Source: Rotaria sp. Silwood1
Taxonomy: Eukaryota; Rotifera; Eurotatoria; Philodinida; Philodinidae
Length of the DNA stretch: 64,000 nucleotides
NCBI GenBank assembly: GCA_905250075.1
Contig: CAJNOP010000030.1
Coordinates: 127,788-191,787 of the forward strand
Direction of reading: 5' to 3'
Part shown: in pieces, positions 1-12,583 of the stretch
Position numbering within the stretch: position 1 is the stretch's first letter
Layout: each line of letters opens with the position of its first letter
The notes under the pieces: model-generated
What the model was told of the DNA's origin: nothing
The model's database searches: none
The model's input: the letters and a program-made list of their open reading frames with translations, nothing else
Translations under genes and position numbers: made by a program

Positions 1-189
1 CATGTTTTTCTCTTTCTTGCCATGCTGCTTTGTTTTGGTCATATATGACGGAAGAAAAGAAAGAAAAGAAAAAAAAAACAAATTGTGTTTATCAACTTGT
101 CGATTACTCATATGTCACTGTTGGTAACAACGGCATATATAAGATTACATCTTTTTCTCTTTTACTTCCTTTCTAAGGCGTAGAGTAAA

Positions 190-1145
190 ATGACAACAAC
201 ACCTGCTTTAGTACTGAATCAAATTGATGAATCTGCACGTGGCCCGACAAACTATTCACATTGGGGTTAGTTACAATTTTTTGACAAAGGTGTTTTTTTT
301 CGATTGAATTTGATTTAGTGATTCCTAAACTTTTATTGGCTAGTGCATATCCAGGTGAAAAAGATCCTAATGCTCATAAACTCTTAGTACGTAAAATTGT
401 TGATGCTGGTGTTCAAGTTGTGGTTAACATTATGGAAATTGAAGAATTAAAAACATTTACACCATATAAAGATCTTATGTTACAATTTGCTAAAGAAGGT
501 ACCAAGATTTATTTAATGTGTTTAGCTTTTGAATGCTCCGATCTAAAGATTCTTTTCATATTTGAAATATAAGAAAAGCAAAATAAACTCATATGTTTCT
601 TTGATGATTTAGTAAATCGTGAAATTGAATTTATTTCATTTCCTATTCGAGACCAATCTGTACATCAAGATGATCAACATGTTCTTGATTTTTGTCTTGG
701 ACTTGGTGATAGAATTAAACAAGGACAAGTTGTTCTTGTTCATTGTTGGTAAGCACCTCCTTGAATACAAAATAAAATAAAAATTGAATAAATAAATGTT
801 CTAGGGGTGGACATGGTCGAACAGGAACAATTATTTCAATTGTGATTGGAATTTTATTTAATTTAAATAGTATGATTATAGATATAAAATTTATAAAAAT
901 ACATAAAATTATTTTTTTTATTTGTAATTTAGGTGAAGAAGCTATATCAATGAATCGTCGCTTGCATGATCAACGAATACGTACAAATGGAATTGCAAGT
1001 CCAGAAACACAATGTACGTATTTTCTTTTCTATTAGTATTGAATTATTTTAAATAATAATTTTAGCTCAAATAAATCAAATTCGTATTGTTCTCGATATG
1101 TACCATATGGGCAAGAAAAAAATTGATCATGAAACTAAAACATGA
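190..1145 (+). CDS. Protein-tyrosine / dual-specificity phosphatase, six exons
   Basis: Cysteine-dependent phosphatase, probably cytosolic, removing phosphate from tyrosine or serine/threonine residues. Exons read 190-265, 319-498, 613-748, 805-869, 933-1013 and 1066-1145, joined at GT-AG introns of 52-114 nt, giving 205 residues. The active-site loop HCWGGHGRTG (nucleophile Cys130, Arg136) fits HCX5R and is built across the exon 3/4 junction. FPIRDQ (Asp99) is a good candidate for the general-acid aspartate. There is no signal peptide or membrane segment, and the length is that of a bare catalytic domain. The ATG at 190 opens the frame soon after an upstream in-frame region without coding character. 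A polyadenylation signal AATAAA lies at about 1208. The loop with WGG recalls bacterial and fungal members as well as animal CDKN3-like ones, so the exact subfamily is open. Exon boundaries are inferred from splice signals and frame continuity. Confidence 0.85.
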
Positions 1146-1213
1146 TTATCACGCTAAGAAATTTAATATATAATATTTTGTTGTGCGAATTCTTGTAATT
1201 TGCTAAATAATAA

Positions 1214-2640
1214 AGATGTTTAAAAAATCCTGCTTCTCTTTATAGATAGAAATGATCGCAATGCATAATAGTCGAAATTGTCCAATGATTCAAGTTACTG
1301 ATACATTTTTTCCTCCTTTCAGAAAATCTAACTGAATATTTTTATTCTTTAACCGAAAAGAAAATAGTCGATGATCATAACAAGTTGATAATTATAATTA
1401 GAGATTATAATTAAGACTCAGAAAAATATCATTAATACATAAAGCAAAGATTTACAACAAATAGTTCAAAAATATTTAACCTCTAGCTCTGATAAAGAAA
1501 AAATCTATCGTTCTATGGGATAGGACTTGAAAACTTACCATAATGTCCCATGAGACATTCCAATCTTTAAATACTTTTTGAAAGAGATAAAGTTGATTCA
1601 AATCTTTATCAGTCAGTTATTAGCCTCATCTATCTCACTCCCTTCTACATATGATTAACAACTAACAAAGTTTTGAATGGTTCTAATTTTTTCGTTTTTG
1701 ATTTCTTTGCGAATACCCAAAAACCTGTCGACAAAAAGAAGGTAAACTACTCATTGCATCTTTTATAACTGTATAATTCGACGAGTCTTATTTCATTCAA
1801 CAGTTGATTGGTTCAACTGTGAACTCATAAACACCTAATGCAAAGTTAGTACTCGGAGATAAGGATGGGCTAATGATATTAGAAGAAGGAGCTAAGGTTA
1901 ATATTATTGAACTACATTCATAAAATTGACTTTCAACAATAAAAGATGATCTATATACAGATATTTTGCTAGCTATAAGTCAAAAAAAAACGTAAATAAT
2001 ATATTACTGTTACAATGGACTGTATGAGATTCCTAACCTATCTGTTAGTTCATTATTTTTTGTTGTTGTATCACATCACAAGGATTGAAATACTTAAACA
2101 CTTACAAATTTTTTATTTTTCACTTGTTTTACTTGAATAGACGACTACAACATCTAAATATAAAATGGTTGTGTTGCTCTTAGCACAGGAATAACTTTGT
2201 ATTAAATCTGTTTGTCCTATGGGATTGGATGATACCAAAAACATTTCCGTCCCATCCCATTCTATGGGACATATTTTAAAAGAGTTACATCCAATGGAAT
2301 TCATTGGATGAGATGGGCTAGAAGGATGAGGAAAAAGCTCTACAAAAGGTCGAAATTCAGCGAAAAGCACACCAGCGATACAATAAGTGGCTATGTCGCG
2401 CTGTTCTTCTATGTTCTGTTTGTACGTATACCATATCTATATACACATATATGTTACAGTGCATCACAAGTACATATGCTTCGATCGTTTCCATCTTTCC
2501 GTCCTTCGATTATCTATAGTTCGTCTAATATCTCGTATACTATCATTTCAGATCGATTACTTTTATTTGTGTAATTAGCATTCTATTCCTTTCTATTCTC
2601 TTCGTTTCTTCACGGTCTAATTTATACACTTGCTTTCCAT
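1214..2640. other. Non-coding stretch
   Basis: AT-rich and without a credible gene. It holds several short GTCCCAT/ATGGGAC words (around 1514, 1545, 2217 and 2255-2270), partly as inverted copies. They could be worn subterminal repeats of a DNA transposon, but no termini could be matched. The 85-88-residue open frames near 2113-2574 overlap on both strands and show no family signature. Confidence 0.4.
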
Positions 2641-2663
2641 AAACTAACGCACGATGCAAAAGC

Positions 2664-3035
2664 AATGACACAAAATGTTGACCTATATTTCTCTTCGATA
2701 GACAAGTGCTGAAAGAAAACTTTTTTTACCAAAAGATAGAGCTTTTTCTCCTCTTTCGAATTACATATAATTTATTTTGATAACACGTTTGTAAACCGAA
2801 CGACACAATAAAAAAAGAGAGACACCCTCAAAACATATCCACACTTTTCGTGGAATTTAGAAAAACAGCGGAACATGTTGGTGCCTATATTTCTTGGATA
2901 ACTCTTCAAGAAACATGTTTTCAAATAAAGTTTTGTTATCAGTTGATAGGAAATTTTCTCCTCTTTCTAACGGTGTATGATTTATGTTCGTCATACCTTC
3001 GTGAGTGAAATGAGACAAAGAAGAAAGACGAACAC
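2664..3035 (+). repeat. Diverged direct duplication
   Basis: The segment at about 2664-2830 appears again at about 2870-3035 in the same orientation. Shared words in order are CCTATATTTCT, then TTTTCTCCTCTTTC, then a T-rich stretch before a GAC-rich end. Identity by eye is about two thirds. No coding sense was found in either copy. Confidence 0.45.
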
Positions 3036-3095
3036 TGGCGCAATAAATTTTCAACTTGTATCTGAATTCTTCAAAAACATCTTGCTAGACAATAA

Positions 3096-3155
3096 TTAGA
3101 GTGTGGGTGTAGGTAAGTAGAGTCACACCCACACCCACACCCCACACTCATACCT
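3096..3155. repeat. Head-to-head telomere-like palindrome
   Basis: A G-rich piece (GAGTGTGGGTGTAGG, from about 3099) is followed directly by a C-rich piece (CACACCCACACCCACACC, from about 3123, ending CCACACTC). Both are built from TGTGGG-like units in opposite orientation and can fold on each other. Confidence 0.7.
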
Positions 3156-6100
3156 AACTTTTAGAAAAAAAAATCCTATTTCTGCTGTTAAACACATAGG
3201 TTTTCATTTTCAACGGATTTAAACACATCTCTTTTGTTCAAAACATGTTTTTCTAAATCAAAACGCCAGTAAAAAACAGCCTTTGGACGCTTTTTTGAAG
3301 GAACACATTTTTTCTCCACTCAATAGTATTCAGAACATTGCTCGAATATGTTTGCTGTTTGTACATTTCACTCGTTTAATCGTCACGCATTTGAACCAAG
3401 GCGAGAATATAATCGAGCATTCGCAGATATTTGGGTATATTCGTAGTATTCATAAATCATCTTGTTAGAGTTTTGAAAATGGATTCACTTTTGCAATATT
3501 TTTTCGTTAAAAATCAAATAAATTTCAAATGAAGATATTAGGTATTTCATAAGCAGCACTTTTTAACGCTCTGAGAAATAGTAAGTTTTCTTTCTTTGAC
3601 CATTATACTCTACACAATTTTAGTCGCATCATTAATTTATACGAGAGAGAAAAAACTTGATCATTCGCAAGAATTTCTGGCTATTATAAATCATTATCAT
3701 TTATTCGGACCTATTAGATGAGTTCTTGCATTATTCAATTTAACTTAGAAGATTAAATTATGAAAATGATATGTAGAGAGTAATTCAGAGAATACCCTTA
3801 AAGTCAAGCTAATTAAAATGAATCAGTAAAAATAGTTACTCCTTATTGTTCTTGTATGAAACCGTGCAATAGTCTAACAAGAGATAGTGGTTGTTTGAAA
3901 TAAACTGGCCAATGATTAATTATACTAAATTTTCTCTTCTATTTTGAATAGTAATCAGAATAAGAATTTTTAGAGTCGACAAAAGCTTTGTATTATTGTT
4001 AAATATCATATAATTTCAGAAATTTATTTTGTGAAAGCTTAACTATTTAGTTTCAAAAAACAAATTTAACAGTTCAAGGATTAACATTGATGAAATAGAT
4101 GTATTTTGATTTTGTGCATAATGTGCAAACAGTTTAATTACATTAGAGTTATCAGGATATTTCTCAATAGCTTGATTTTCATTTAATATTTGAATCTAGT
4201 TAATTATTACAAGAAATCATTGAATTGTAAAGTTATTAATCAATAAAAATGTACTGTTTATGACTCTTGCGCTGCGAAAAATATTTTCACACGATCATGA
4301 ACTATATAGAAATATATATAACGATCCGATTTCTAACTTTATATATCAATAGTAATAAAGTAAATTTTAACACACGAGCATCCAATTCGATTGAATGAAA
4401 TGCTGAGGTAGTTATAAAATGTTATTCAATTTTCTTGAAAATTTGTCTTTAATTTGGCTTTACTTTTGATTCACCATGAATCATAAATTTATTTTTTACC
4501 TAAATCCACCAATATCTGTAAATAAATACTGAACTATGCTTGAATATTCTTCTTAATGTTTGCGTTGATTTGTCGATGCAAGCCAAAGGTATACAGTGCA
4601 AAGTTATTAAATAACAATGAGTTGTATGTTTTTTTCCCCTCTAACATATTCGAGACTTTTCTTATGAAATTTTCAAACATAATGCATAATTTTTGCCGAT
4701 TCTTTGAATATTCATAAATTATGATCAAATTTTGAATGGCTCTTTATAAGCGCTTATAAATCCGGTGATGTTACTCGACAAGAACCCTTTGTTAATGAAG
4801 TAGTATTCGATAGCAATTAATTTCTTAATTCTGTGACCAAGTGTATTGGATCTTGAAAGCATAAAAACAAATGTTTTGAACGTAAAAAGAACCGGGACGA
4901 TCACGAATATGGAATTTTTATTTTAAAAACATCATCTTTTTCTAATAAGTCAATATTTGATTATTGAGTGAAATATCTTTAAAAATTAAACATTATAGTT
5001 AGAAACTAATTTTAATTCTTATGACCAAACTAATCTGTTGCTAATCTCACGAATCTTAAATATCTAGAATTAACATCATTTAAGGAACCACAAATTGTAA
5101 CATTATTATAATGACATTATTCATATATAAATAATCAACGATAACGTATAGAAAATGAATTAATCTGATTATTAATATCGACAACTAGAAATAAGAACGG
5201 ATTCTTCAAATTAAAAAATTGATTAGATTGATAATGAGGAGTTTTTGCCAAACCATTACTTAATTGTGAACGAAAGCCGACAAATGAATTAGTTTCACCA
5301 TCATAATTGATTTAACAGACAATACCAGTACAATCTTTGAAAGCATACGCAAAAAAACAATTATTTATTTTTTTGAATAATCAGTCAATTCTTTAAAAAC
5401 AGAATTCACTTTCTTCAATTCCTGTATCATATTCATTATTATAACACTCTAACGTCGGTATAGATGAAAAACCACTGAATAAATGTTATTGCAAGAATTA
5501 ATAAACATTTCGATCGCCTACTACGTATATATACAGATGATGTGAATCATCGCATGTATGTATATTATCGATGATGGTATTTAGAACGATTTATATTATC
5601 TGTAACACTATTCATGAGTGTATTTACAAAATAAATAGTTGAGTACTTGAATCTTGCTGATGATATTCTAGTTGATGTTGTTGTTCCTTCTACAATTTTG
5701 CATGATCGCTAATGTCGATTATAGATAATTCCAGCCCTGACAAAATAAATGATACACAACATGAATTAGGATACTTTTAATATCTTTTCAACCTTACACT
5801 TCAAATGTTGCAAGAAAAATAAAAATTTCATCAGTCATCATATCGTTCAATGGTAATATAACTACAACTACCATTGCACCCTCGATAGGTACTAAGAATT
5901 CACACCAGCAATATTCACCAACTATATTACCGTCTAATGTCCGACAACAACTCCAATAACAGAATAAAGCCCAGTCATACTCTCATTTGAGTGTAACGAA
6001 ATGGTAGTGGTGACAATCCATGTCCACAGCATCACAATAAACATATCTTTGAAAATCTAGTCAGTAATTTTCCATCCGATTCTCCTCGTAGAAGTAACCC

Positions 6101-6379
6101 AATATTAACCAAACAGTAACAAAGCACGGTTGACGATCGATTTACACTCGTTCACCTGAAATCTACTGTCTCCAACAACCTTCAACGACCTAAGTGACCT
6201 ATGAATTATATCAACTTTGTAGCAATAATTGGAAACCAGCCTTGCTACCATTCATACGTAAAACATAAAATCAACTATATAAAATTAGAAATAGATACAG
6301 AAATTAAAACGACAGCATACACTTCGACAAATGACAAGAAATGTTTAGCTATCTACCAAACAGATGAAATAATTTTTTT
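3156..6379. other. Non-coding stretch
   Basis: About 3.2 kb of AT-rich DNA with only short chance open frames. The last 600 bases (about 5750-6380) are less AT-rich and may be the worn 5' part of the LINE that follows, but no ORF1 motif could be recognised. Nothing else seen. Confidence 0.4.
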
Positions 6380-7915
6380 AAAATAATCAACAAAATCATA
6401 GTCAATCAGATCAACTTTTTTGAAACACTTATCCAACATTCATCGACCAAATATATTGCCGTTTTGCAAACTCAAGGTAAAAGATAAAATGGTCACCTCA
6501 CAACGTGAAATAACAAAAAAAATTATGTATATTACTTTAACCTATTTACACTTCCCATATTAAAACAGTCAGATCCTTTTGATGCGCAAATTGGAAGAGA
6601 TTATAACCATATTTCAAATGAATTGAAATTATGTGAAAAAGTTTTGTATTAAAATGTCCATACGAACTCAAAAAGATGATTGGTATTCTAAAAGCAAAAA
6701 AATCAGCAGGTTGTGATGCCATTCCCATGTTTATAATTAAATATTTAACACCGAGCTACTTGAGATGCCTATCTCGCTTCCAGCAACTCATTCAAAACTG
6801 TACGAAAGAATTTTGTTACAGCGCGTTAAATGTTGGGCAGAAACCGATCACATAATCACGATAGAGTAGTCAGGATTCAGGAAAAAATGCTTATTACAAA
6901 CAAGAGTATTATCAATCGATCAGGAAACGAAAAATTATCTTGCAGCCGCTTTCTTCACTCTCAATATCGACGTAGTTCATAAGAAAGTATATAGCCTTGT
7001 ATAGCATACAGGGCTTATTGCGACACTGTACTGTATGGAAATGCCTTTGAAATCATTAAACATAATAATAAATTTGCTCTGGAATCGAAAAGCATATGTA
7101 GAAATCTGATGTCACAAATCAGAAACACTTAACATCAATGTACGACTGTCACAAACGAGATCCGTAAGCCCTTACATTTTCGTTATCTATCACTCAGATA
7201 TTGTACACTGCACGAGCGTATGCTCTGAACACAGTTTTGCAAGCGATATTTGTGCACTTATGGTATCACCAATAGAGAAAAGTGTACCACATATGTTAGA
7301 ATATATTGAAAGGAAGGGGATAGAAATATGCCAAAATCTCTTTGACTAGGTCCAGCAGTAGGAAAAGACAATAAACGAAAAATGACGAGTTCATAAGTAG
7401 TTCACTCGCGACTCGTACAACGTAAAATACGAATATATATGGATGGAAAACAAGTTGAATGTGTGAAAGTATCACATACTCAGGATTTGAATGCACAAAT
7501 AAACTATCGCTCATTCCCATAGTCATCATTGCACAAAGAAGATTAAGATCTTATTTATTAAACTGAAATCGTTAAAAAGAAATAAAAAAATCATAACTGA
7601 TGTATTGAGAGTATGTTTCTTTGCATACAACTTTCCTTTCTTTGAGTGGATTTTTTTGTTTTTCTCTTCTATTACGTATTTGCCACCACAAGGGTTTAAA
7701 ACGTAAGTTTAGAGTAGGTCTAAGAATAGTATATGGATATTCCTTTATTACAGCGCACAAAACTCTATCAATATGAGAGGGACGCTCATTTGAATTCTAT
7801 GTTACTGGTTATCTACAAAAACGTCTGAATCAAGTATTCAGGTGTGACCTGTGAGAATCCCTCTTTTATTAAGATCTATGTACTTGAGATCGTTTTACGA
7901 ATAAAGTAATAAAAC
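6380..7915 (+). mobile_element. Old non-LTR retrotransposon (LINE) remnant, reverse transcriptase region
   Basis: Scattered frames on the + strand spell a non-LTR reverse transcriptase in the right order. KKSAGCDAIP (6697-6726) matches the KAPGxDGIP box. ERILLQRVKCWAE (from about 6804) and SGFRKKCLLQTRVLSI match the next conserved blocks. SFASDICALM (about 7233-7262) stands where the catalytic FADD box should be, so one aspartate position is changed to serine. LKSLKRNKKIITDVLRVC (about 7560-7620) and the following FFAYNFPFFEWIF match the post-RT region. Many stops and frame changes interrupt it, so it is long dead. The block order resembles Jockey/I-type LINEs of rotifers. The 5' limit is uncertain and the coding signal fades out by about 7915. 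Confidence 0.8.
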
Positions 7916-8019
7916 AGCAAAGGGAAAAGTCAAAACAGAAATTAACTGTAGGACATTTTCTTTAGATGAGCAAGAGTAAAAAAAAGACCGACAGTCATGA
8001 GTACTAGTAGCAATTTATC

Positions 8020-8200
8020 ATTACTTTAACAGGTAAAGCACATTAGCTAACTTTACTTTTGCCTGTAAGGTAAAGCACAGATACTTCACTTCATTGGTAA
8101 AGTAAAGCAAATATACTCGACCTTACCCGTTGAAACAAAGTGAAATCATATGCACTTTACTTAAAAAGTAAAGTAATGTAAAGTAAGTAATGTGAATGAC
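8020..8200. repeat. Degenerate GGTAAAGTAAAGC repeat
   Basis: Roughly six irregular copies of a word close to GGTAAAGTAAAGCA occur in both orientations within 180 bases. No coding content and no matched termini were found. The flanks, 7916-8019 and 8283-8867, show nothing else recognisable. Confidence 0.5.
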
Positions 8201-8233
8201 AATACTTAATATTAATTGCTGATTTTCTAGTTC

Positions 8234-8282
8234 AACATCATACGCTGATAATGGTAATGCACCATCATTAATGTATGATGTT
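8234..8282. repeat. Imperfect hairpin
   Basis: AACATCATAC at 8234 pairs with GTATGATGTT ending at 8282. The inner parts GATAATGG and CCATCATT extend the stem with mismatches, leaving a loop of about 7 nt. It could be a small remnant of an inverted-repeat element. Confidence 0.55.
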
Positions 8283-8867
8283 AGACTATAACATAAACGT
8301 TAAATTTTAAGCATTTCAATTCGCTCTACATGACTTTACTTCACTATTTCAAGTAAAATAAAGATAAAACGTTACCCCTAGGAATCATTCACTTCTAGTG
8401 CGCCGAGTTCAATTCATCGAAAATTATTCTGATAAATCTGTTGTTTGGTTTCTGTTCCATGCATTTTTTCCCTTCTGTAGCGTTGTTTTCTATTTTTCTC
8501 ATTTCTCTTCATCTCATATGACCTATTTTTTTTATTTTTTTCCTGTTCTTTGCTATGTTTTTTATACCTTTATCTGCTTATTATCATATTATAAGTGTCC
8601 ACAGACATAATATGTTAGGCATACTCAGAAAAACAATTTTAAAATAAAATTTATGTATGAAGAATGTTAATAAACAAGTAAACGAAAACTTTAGATAAGA
8701 AAAAATTATACATATAAAAATATATATTACTATTTTCATGTGTTGATCGAATACGAAATCCCGTGTATAACAGCAAATTACTTATTAGATAAATAAAAAC
8801 CTCTGTTTTTGATGATGTTGGAATAACCAGATGATCTATCGCGTTACAAATTTATAATTCATCTACT

Positions 8868-9417
8868 GGATGTTTGACAAGTATCTCTCTATTTTAAATC
8901 CTTCATTATTCTCAAACAACAAAAGATATCGTGACGATTTTTTCACTATTTTATGATATGCATCATGGCATTCTTTTGTAAATGAAACAAGCCGGTTGAT
9001 CATTTGGATGTCTAAGATCGAGCTCGAAATTTATCTAGAGAATGTATAGGAAAGACTCATTATTTTTAGCAGTTTATTATTCTTATCCTAGACGCAGGGC
9101 GTGGCGGTGTGGGTGTGAATGTACATATTTGCATTGTTCAAATACACTCCAAGAACACATGCACATCCCACATGTATACGCTCGTTTTAGTATAAGAATA
9201 ATAAACTACTCAAAATAATGAGTTTTTCCCAAATATCCTCTAGATGAAATTGAGGCTTGATCTTAGATAGCCAAACGTGCAATCGCCTTGCTTCATCTGC
9301 AGCAAAATGTCCAATGTCATGACACATGTTTCAAAAGAGTGAAAAAACCACCACGATAACTTTTGTTGTTTGAGAGTAATAAAGAATTTTAAATGAGGAG
9401 CTACTTTTCAAACACCC
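8868..9417. mobile_element. Foldback element with ~225-bp arms and telomere-like centre
   Basis: The left arm (about 8868-9090, starting GGATGTTTGACAAGTA) is matched in reverse complement by the right arm (about 9188-9417, ending CTTTTCAAACACCC). Well-matched blocks include CTCAAACAACAAAAG, TTTTTTCACT and AGTTTATTATTCTTAT. Identity by eye is about 75-80%, so the element is not young. The 97-bp centre contains GTGGCGGTGTGGGTGTG and then CACATCCCACATG, i.e. telomere-like sequence in G-then-C order. There is no coding capacity. The superfamily cannot be assigned because no clear target duplication is visible. Confidence 0.75.
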
Positions 9418-10571
9418 AATATTTCATCGTCTTCATAGCTATTTAAACAAATATCAGAATATTAAGATACAAAAATGTTTATTTGAAAAGTATATCTTTT
9501 AAGAGTGCGCTGCTTTATCATTTGCCATACCAAAAGATAAATGCAAAAAAAAACATTTTTATTACGTATTTGCAGCATTCCATGCTGAAGCTATTGCTGA
9601 TATAATTATACACGATAAGTGACATATATTAATGATATAGAATTAGATGTACAAAAAGCAAAAACTCTAACAAACAATCGTCGACGATCGTTACCAAAAT
9701 AAGTGAGCTTACATTTGTCTCGTTCACCTGTACGCTCATTTTTGATGAATAATAACAATCGTTCAAAACATGAAACATCTACACTGTAAACCTCTATCAA
9801 CAAATCTTCTGTTCGTAATAGAAATGAATTCACAATAAGATAAGAAGAAAATAAAAATTGTCATTTGCATAAACATGTTATGATATAAAAACATCATTTT
9901 GATAAAAATGTATGAAAATTAGGATGAGAATGAGATAAGGAGCTTGAACTAGATGATTAATAAAAAGTTGAGTAGAATTATTTACGTTATAATTCAGCAA
10001 ATGTTGCAGTTGAATAAGATTATTAGTTTTTTTCTATATTTTAGTGTCACTGAGTACATATTGTCAAATGAATGACTATTTTAATTTATCTGCTAAATTT
10101 AATTTCTAAATACCTTTTCAAAAGTTCGAAAAACAAAAAACTAATTTTGCTTATTCGTACTAATTGAATGATACTTATAGTCACTTATATTCATTGTACA
10201 TCTCATATGATCCTCGATATGACAATTTGATTAGATATTCAAGCTCAAATTCAGTTCTGGTTGATATTTCGTTCGTCTACTTCGGCAGAGTTTAAAGAAA
10301 TAGAAACACTTACAAAAGAAAAGACATATATTCACTAGTTAAAAATCTACTATTCAAATTTTTATGACACGTGCTCGCTGAACAAGTCAAGGGCATCATA
10401 TTGTTCCTTTTTCTTTTCATGTTGTTAACTGTTTGTAATTCATGACTGTGAAAAAGAGATTGAAATAATCGTTCTTGATGCTTTTTTTCGATTACATATT
10501 AAAATAAAGGGTTGCCAAGAAGTTCTGACTCTATTTGAATAATAAATTTTTCTCTTCGCTGAAAAGATATA
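9418..10571. other. Non-coding stretch
   Basis: AT-rich, with only a 75-residue minus-strand chance frame at 9606-9833. Nothing recognisable. Confidence 0.4.
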
Positions 10572-11212
10572 GTAAAATATGCTCTAGAAAATAACTTTAA
10601 AATTGACTCTGCCAGCTCGTGTAGGTAAGCAAATCATAAACTTAAAAATGTGCCTTAAAAAATAATAAAAATTAACTGTAAGACTTCCTGAACAAAAAAA
10701 AACGGAAATAGTTGAGTAAATACAGGTGAAGCACTCAGCTCACTTGCAAAATCACTTTGAAGTCATTACATAATTGATGTTACATGCCAAATACGTCTTC
10801 TGTAGACGAATATTTTCTTTGACTTATTCTCTCTGTAGTATGATAAAATTAGTAAAAAGATTAGTATATTTAAAAAAAAGAAAGGCAAAGAATAATTTAT
10901 CAATAATGTTGGCTATTATTCAAGTAGAATTCCTTTTTTTCAAAGAAAGAAAGAGTCAACAAAACTGCTCCTCTAGAGAATACATGTTTGGCGTCTAACA
11001 TTAATAATGTAATGATTTCAAAGTGAATCGGGAAGTGAGCTGACTGCTTCACCTGTGCTTACTCGACTATTTTATTTTTTTTTGTTCAAAGCGGTTCACG
11101 GTTAGTTTTTATTATTTTGTTTGAGACACATTTTGAAGCTTATAATTTTCCTACTATATGAGCTGGTAGAGTCAATTAAAAGTCATTTTGTAGAGCGTAT
11201 TTTTCTGCAGAA
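10572..11212. mobile_element. Foldback element with ~200-bp arms
   Basis: The segment at about 10572-10773 is matched in reverse complement at about 11004-11212. Shared blocks include AATTGACTCT, CCAGCTC, AATAATAAAAA, GAACAAAAAAAA, ACAGGTGAAGCA and TCAGCTCACTT. Identity is roughly 80% by eye. The 230-bp interior has one 74-residue frame without family features, so this is a non-autonomous, MITE-like element. Its outer limits are approximate. Confidence 0.7.
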
Positions 11213-12403
11213 CTCTATATTATCAACGCCTTAGAATATTGTTCCCAACTGTATTGCGGAAAGTTTTAAATAAAAAATGCGTTGTCTAGACGCATTGGAA
11301 AATTTTTTCGGTATGCAAAAAAGGACAAAAGACATAAATCAAATTATAAAGGGGAGGTAAGCTCATGAAAGCTCGCATGAATTTTGAAAAATATTTAAGA
11401 GATGTTTTCAATTACGAATAATCATAAAAAGTTCGATGATTATGCAACTTGCTTGTCATGCATGAAAGAAAATACATTTGAGCGTCACTCTCTTTCGATC
11501 ATTACACGTGTTGTTAATGTAATTTTTTTTCTTTTCTTTTCTGTTCTTTTTAACGTGTACACACATAGAGCACTCTACACAGTTTTGCACAGAAAAAAGA
11601 AAAAAGGAACCACATAGTGTACATTATCATCATGAGATACATCTTTTCATTTTATTCTGATTGCAATGTGTACAGTCGTTATATGAAGTGAAAATATATT
11701 CGCATCGTTGTACAATTCATTGTTCTTGTAGAATCTTTGTTAATGCGGACGAAAAATTAATTTCTTCATTTTATCATCTAGAAGGATCTGAACAACAAAA
11801 ATCAATTTAAATATCAGTTTGCTCGTGAGTAATTTCTGTATTCTCTGTTTTCTTAAAAGAAACGTCATTTTACAAGCTTCTTCTATTTGTTCTAATGTCC
11901 GATTGCTGTAGCCATTTTTAACCTATTTGTACGAAGATACTGTGTTGTGCTTTCTGAATAATTTTAGCAAAAGTGTCGATATATATTCCGTTCTAAGAAA
12001 ACAGACTAATACCACCATGCAGTGATTACATATTTTCAAAGTTTACTTTACTACCTCTAGCAGAGAATACTTTGCATAAAAGTCTGAAATCGTGCATCAT
12101 AGATGGTTTCGATAGAGGTAGAGCATTTTGATTTTTGCAGGTCTTTGAAATATCTCGAATCGGTCCGTAAGTCGATGGTGAAGAACACGAAAAAGTGATA
12201 ATTTTGCATTTTTGTTATAAATCAAAAGTAGTGCCCTACAGGACACAAGTAACTTACGTGATCTATCTGTGCCAGCGATGGACGATATTCAGACTACAAG
12301 AACTTTTACAGGACAGGTTTCCGATTACTATAGTCATAGCTCATCAACCTACCATAAAGCTAGTAACAGCGCATGTATAGACAACTTCAGATATACACAG
12401 TAG
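11213..12403. other. Non-coding stretch
   Basis: AT-rich. Short frames at 11402-11617 and 12195-12380 have no recognisable motif. Confidence 0.4.
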
Positions 12404-12583
12404 TGTCAAAGTTAAATGTTGAATTCAATTGAATAACTGCTAGTGAAACTTTCAGTTTCAACTTTCAATCGGCTATGGTCGAAGCACTTACATTGAGAGA
12501 GTATCTGTGTTCATTTAAAATTTGAAAGTTGAAATTCAACTTTTCAAGTTTCAATTTATGTTCAATTCAATTCAACTTTCCAG
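12404..12583. repeat. Small imperfect palindrome (MITE-like)
   Basis: GTTGAATTCAATTGAAT and TTTCAACTTTCAA on the left are answered by TTGAAAGTTGAAATTCAA and TTCAATTCAATTCAACTTT on the right. The whole 180 bp can fold into one long, imperfect hairpin. The arms are partly simple repeats of the same word, so independent origin by slippage is possible. Confidence 0.5.

Noticed and set aside
1510-2330. Repeated GTCCCAT/ATGGGAC words as possible ends of a DNA transposon
   Set aside because: No pair of matching termini or target duplication could be found.
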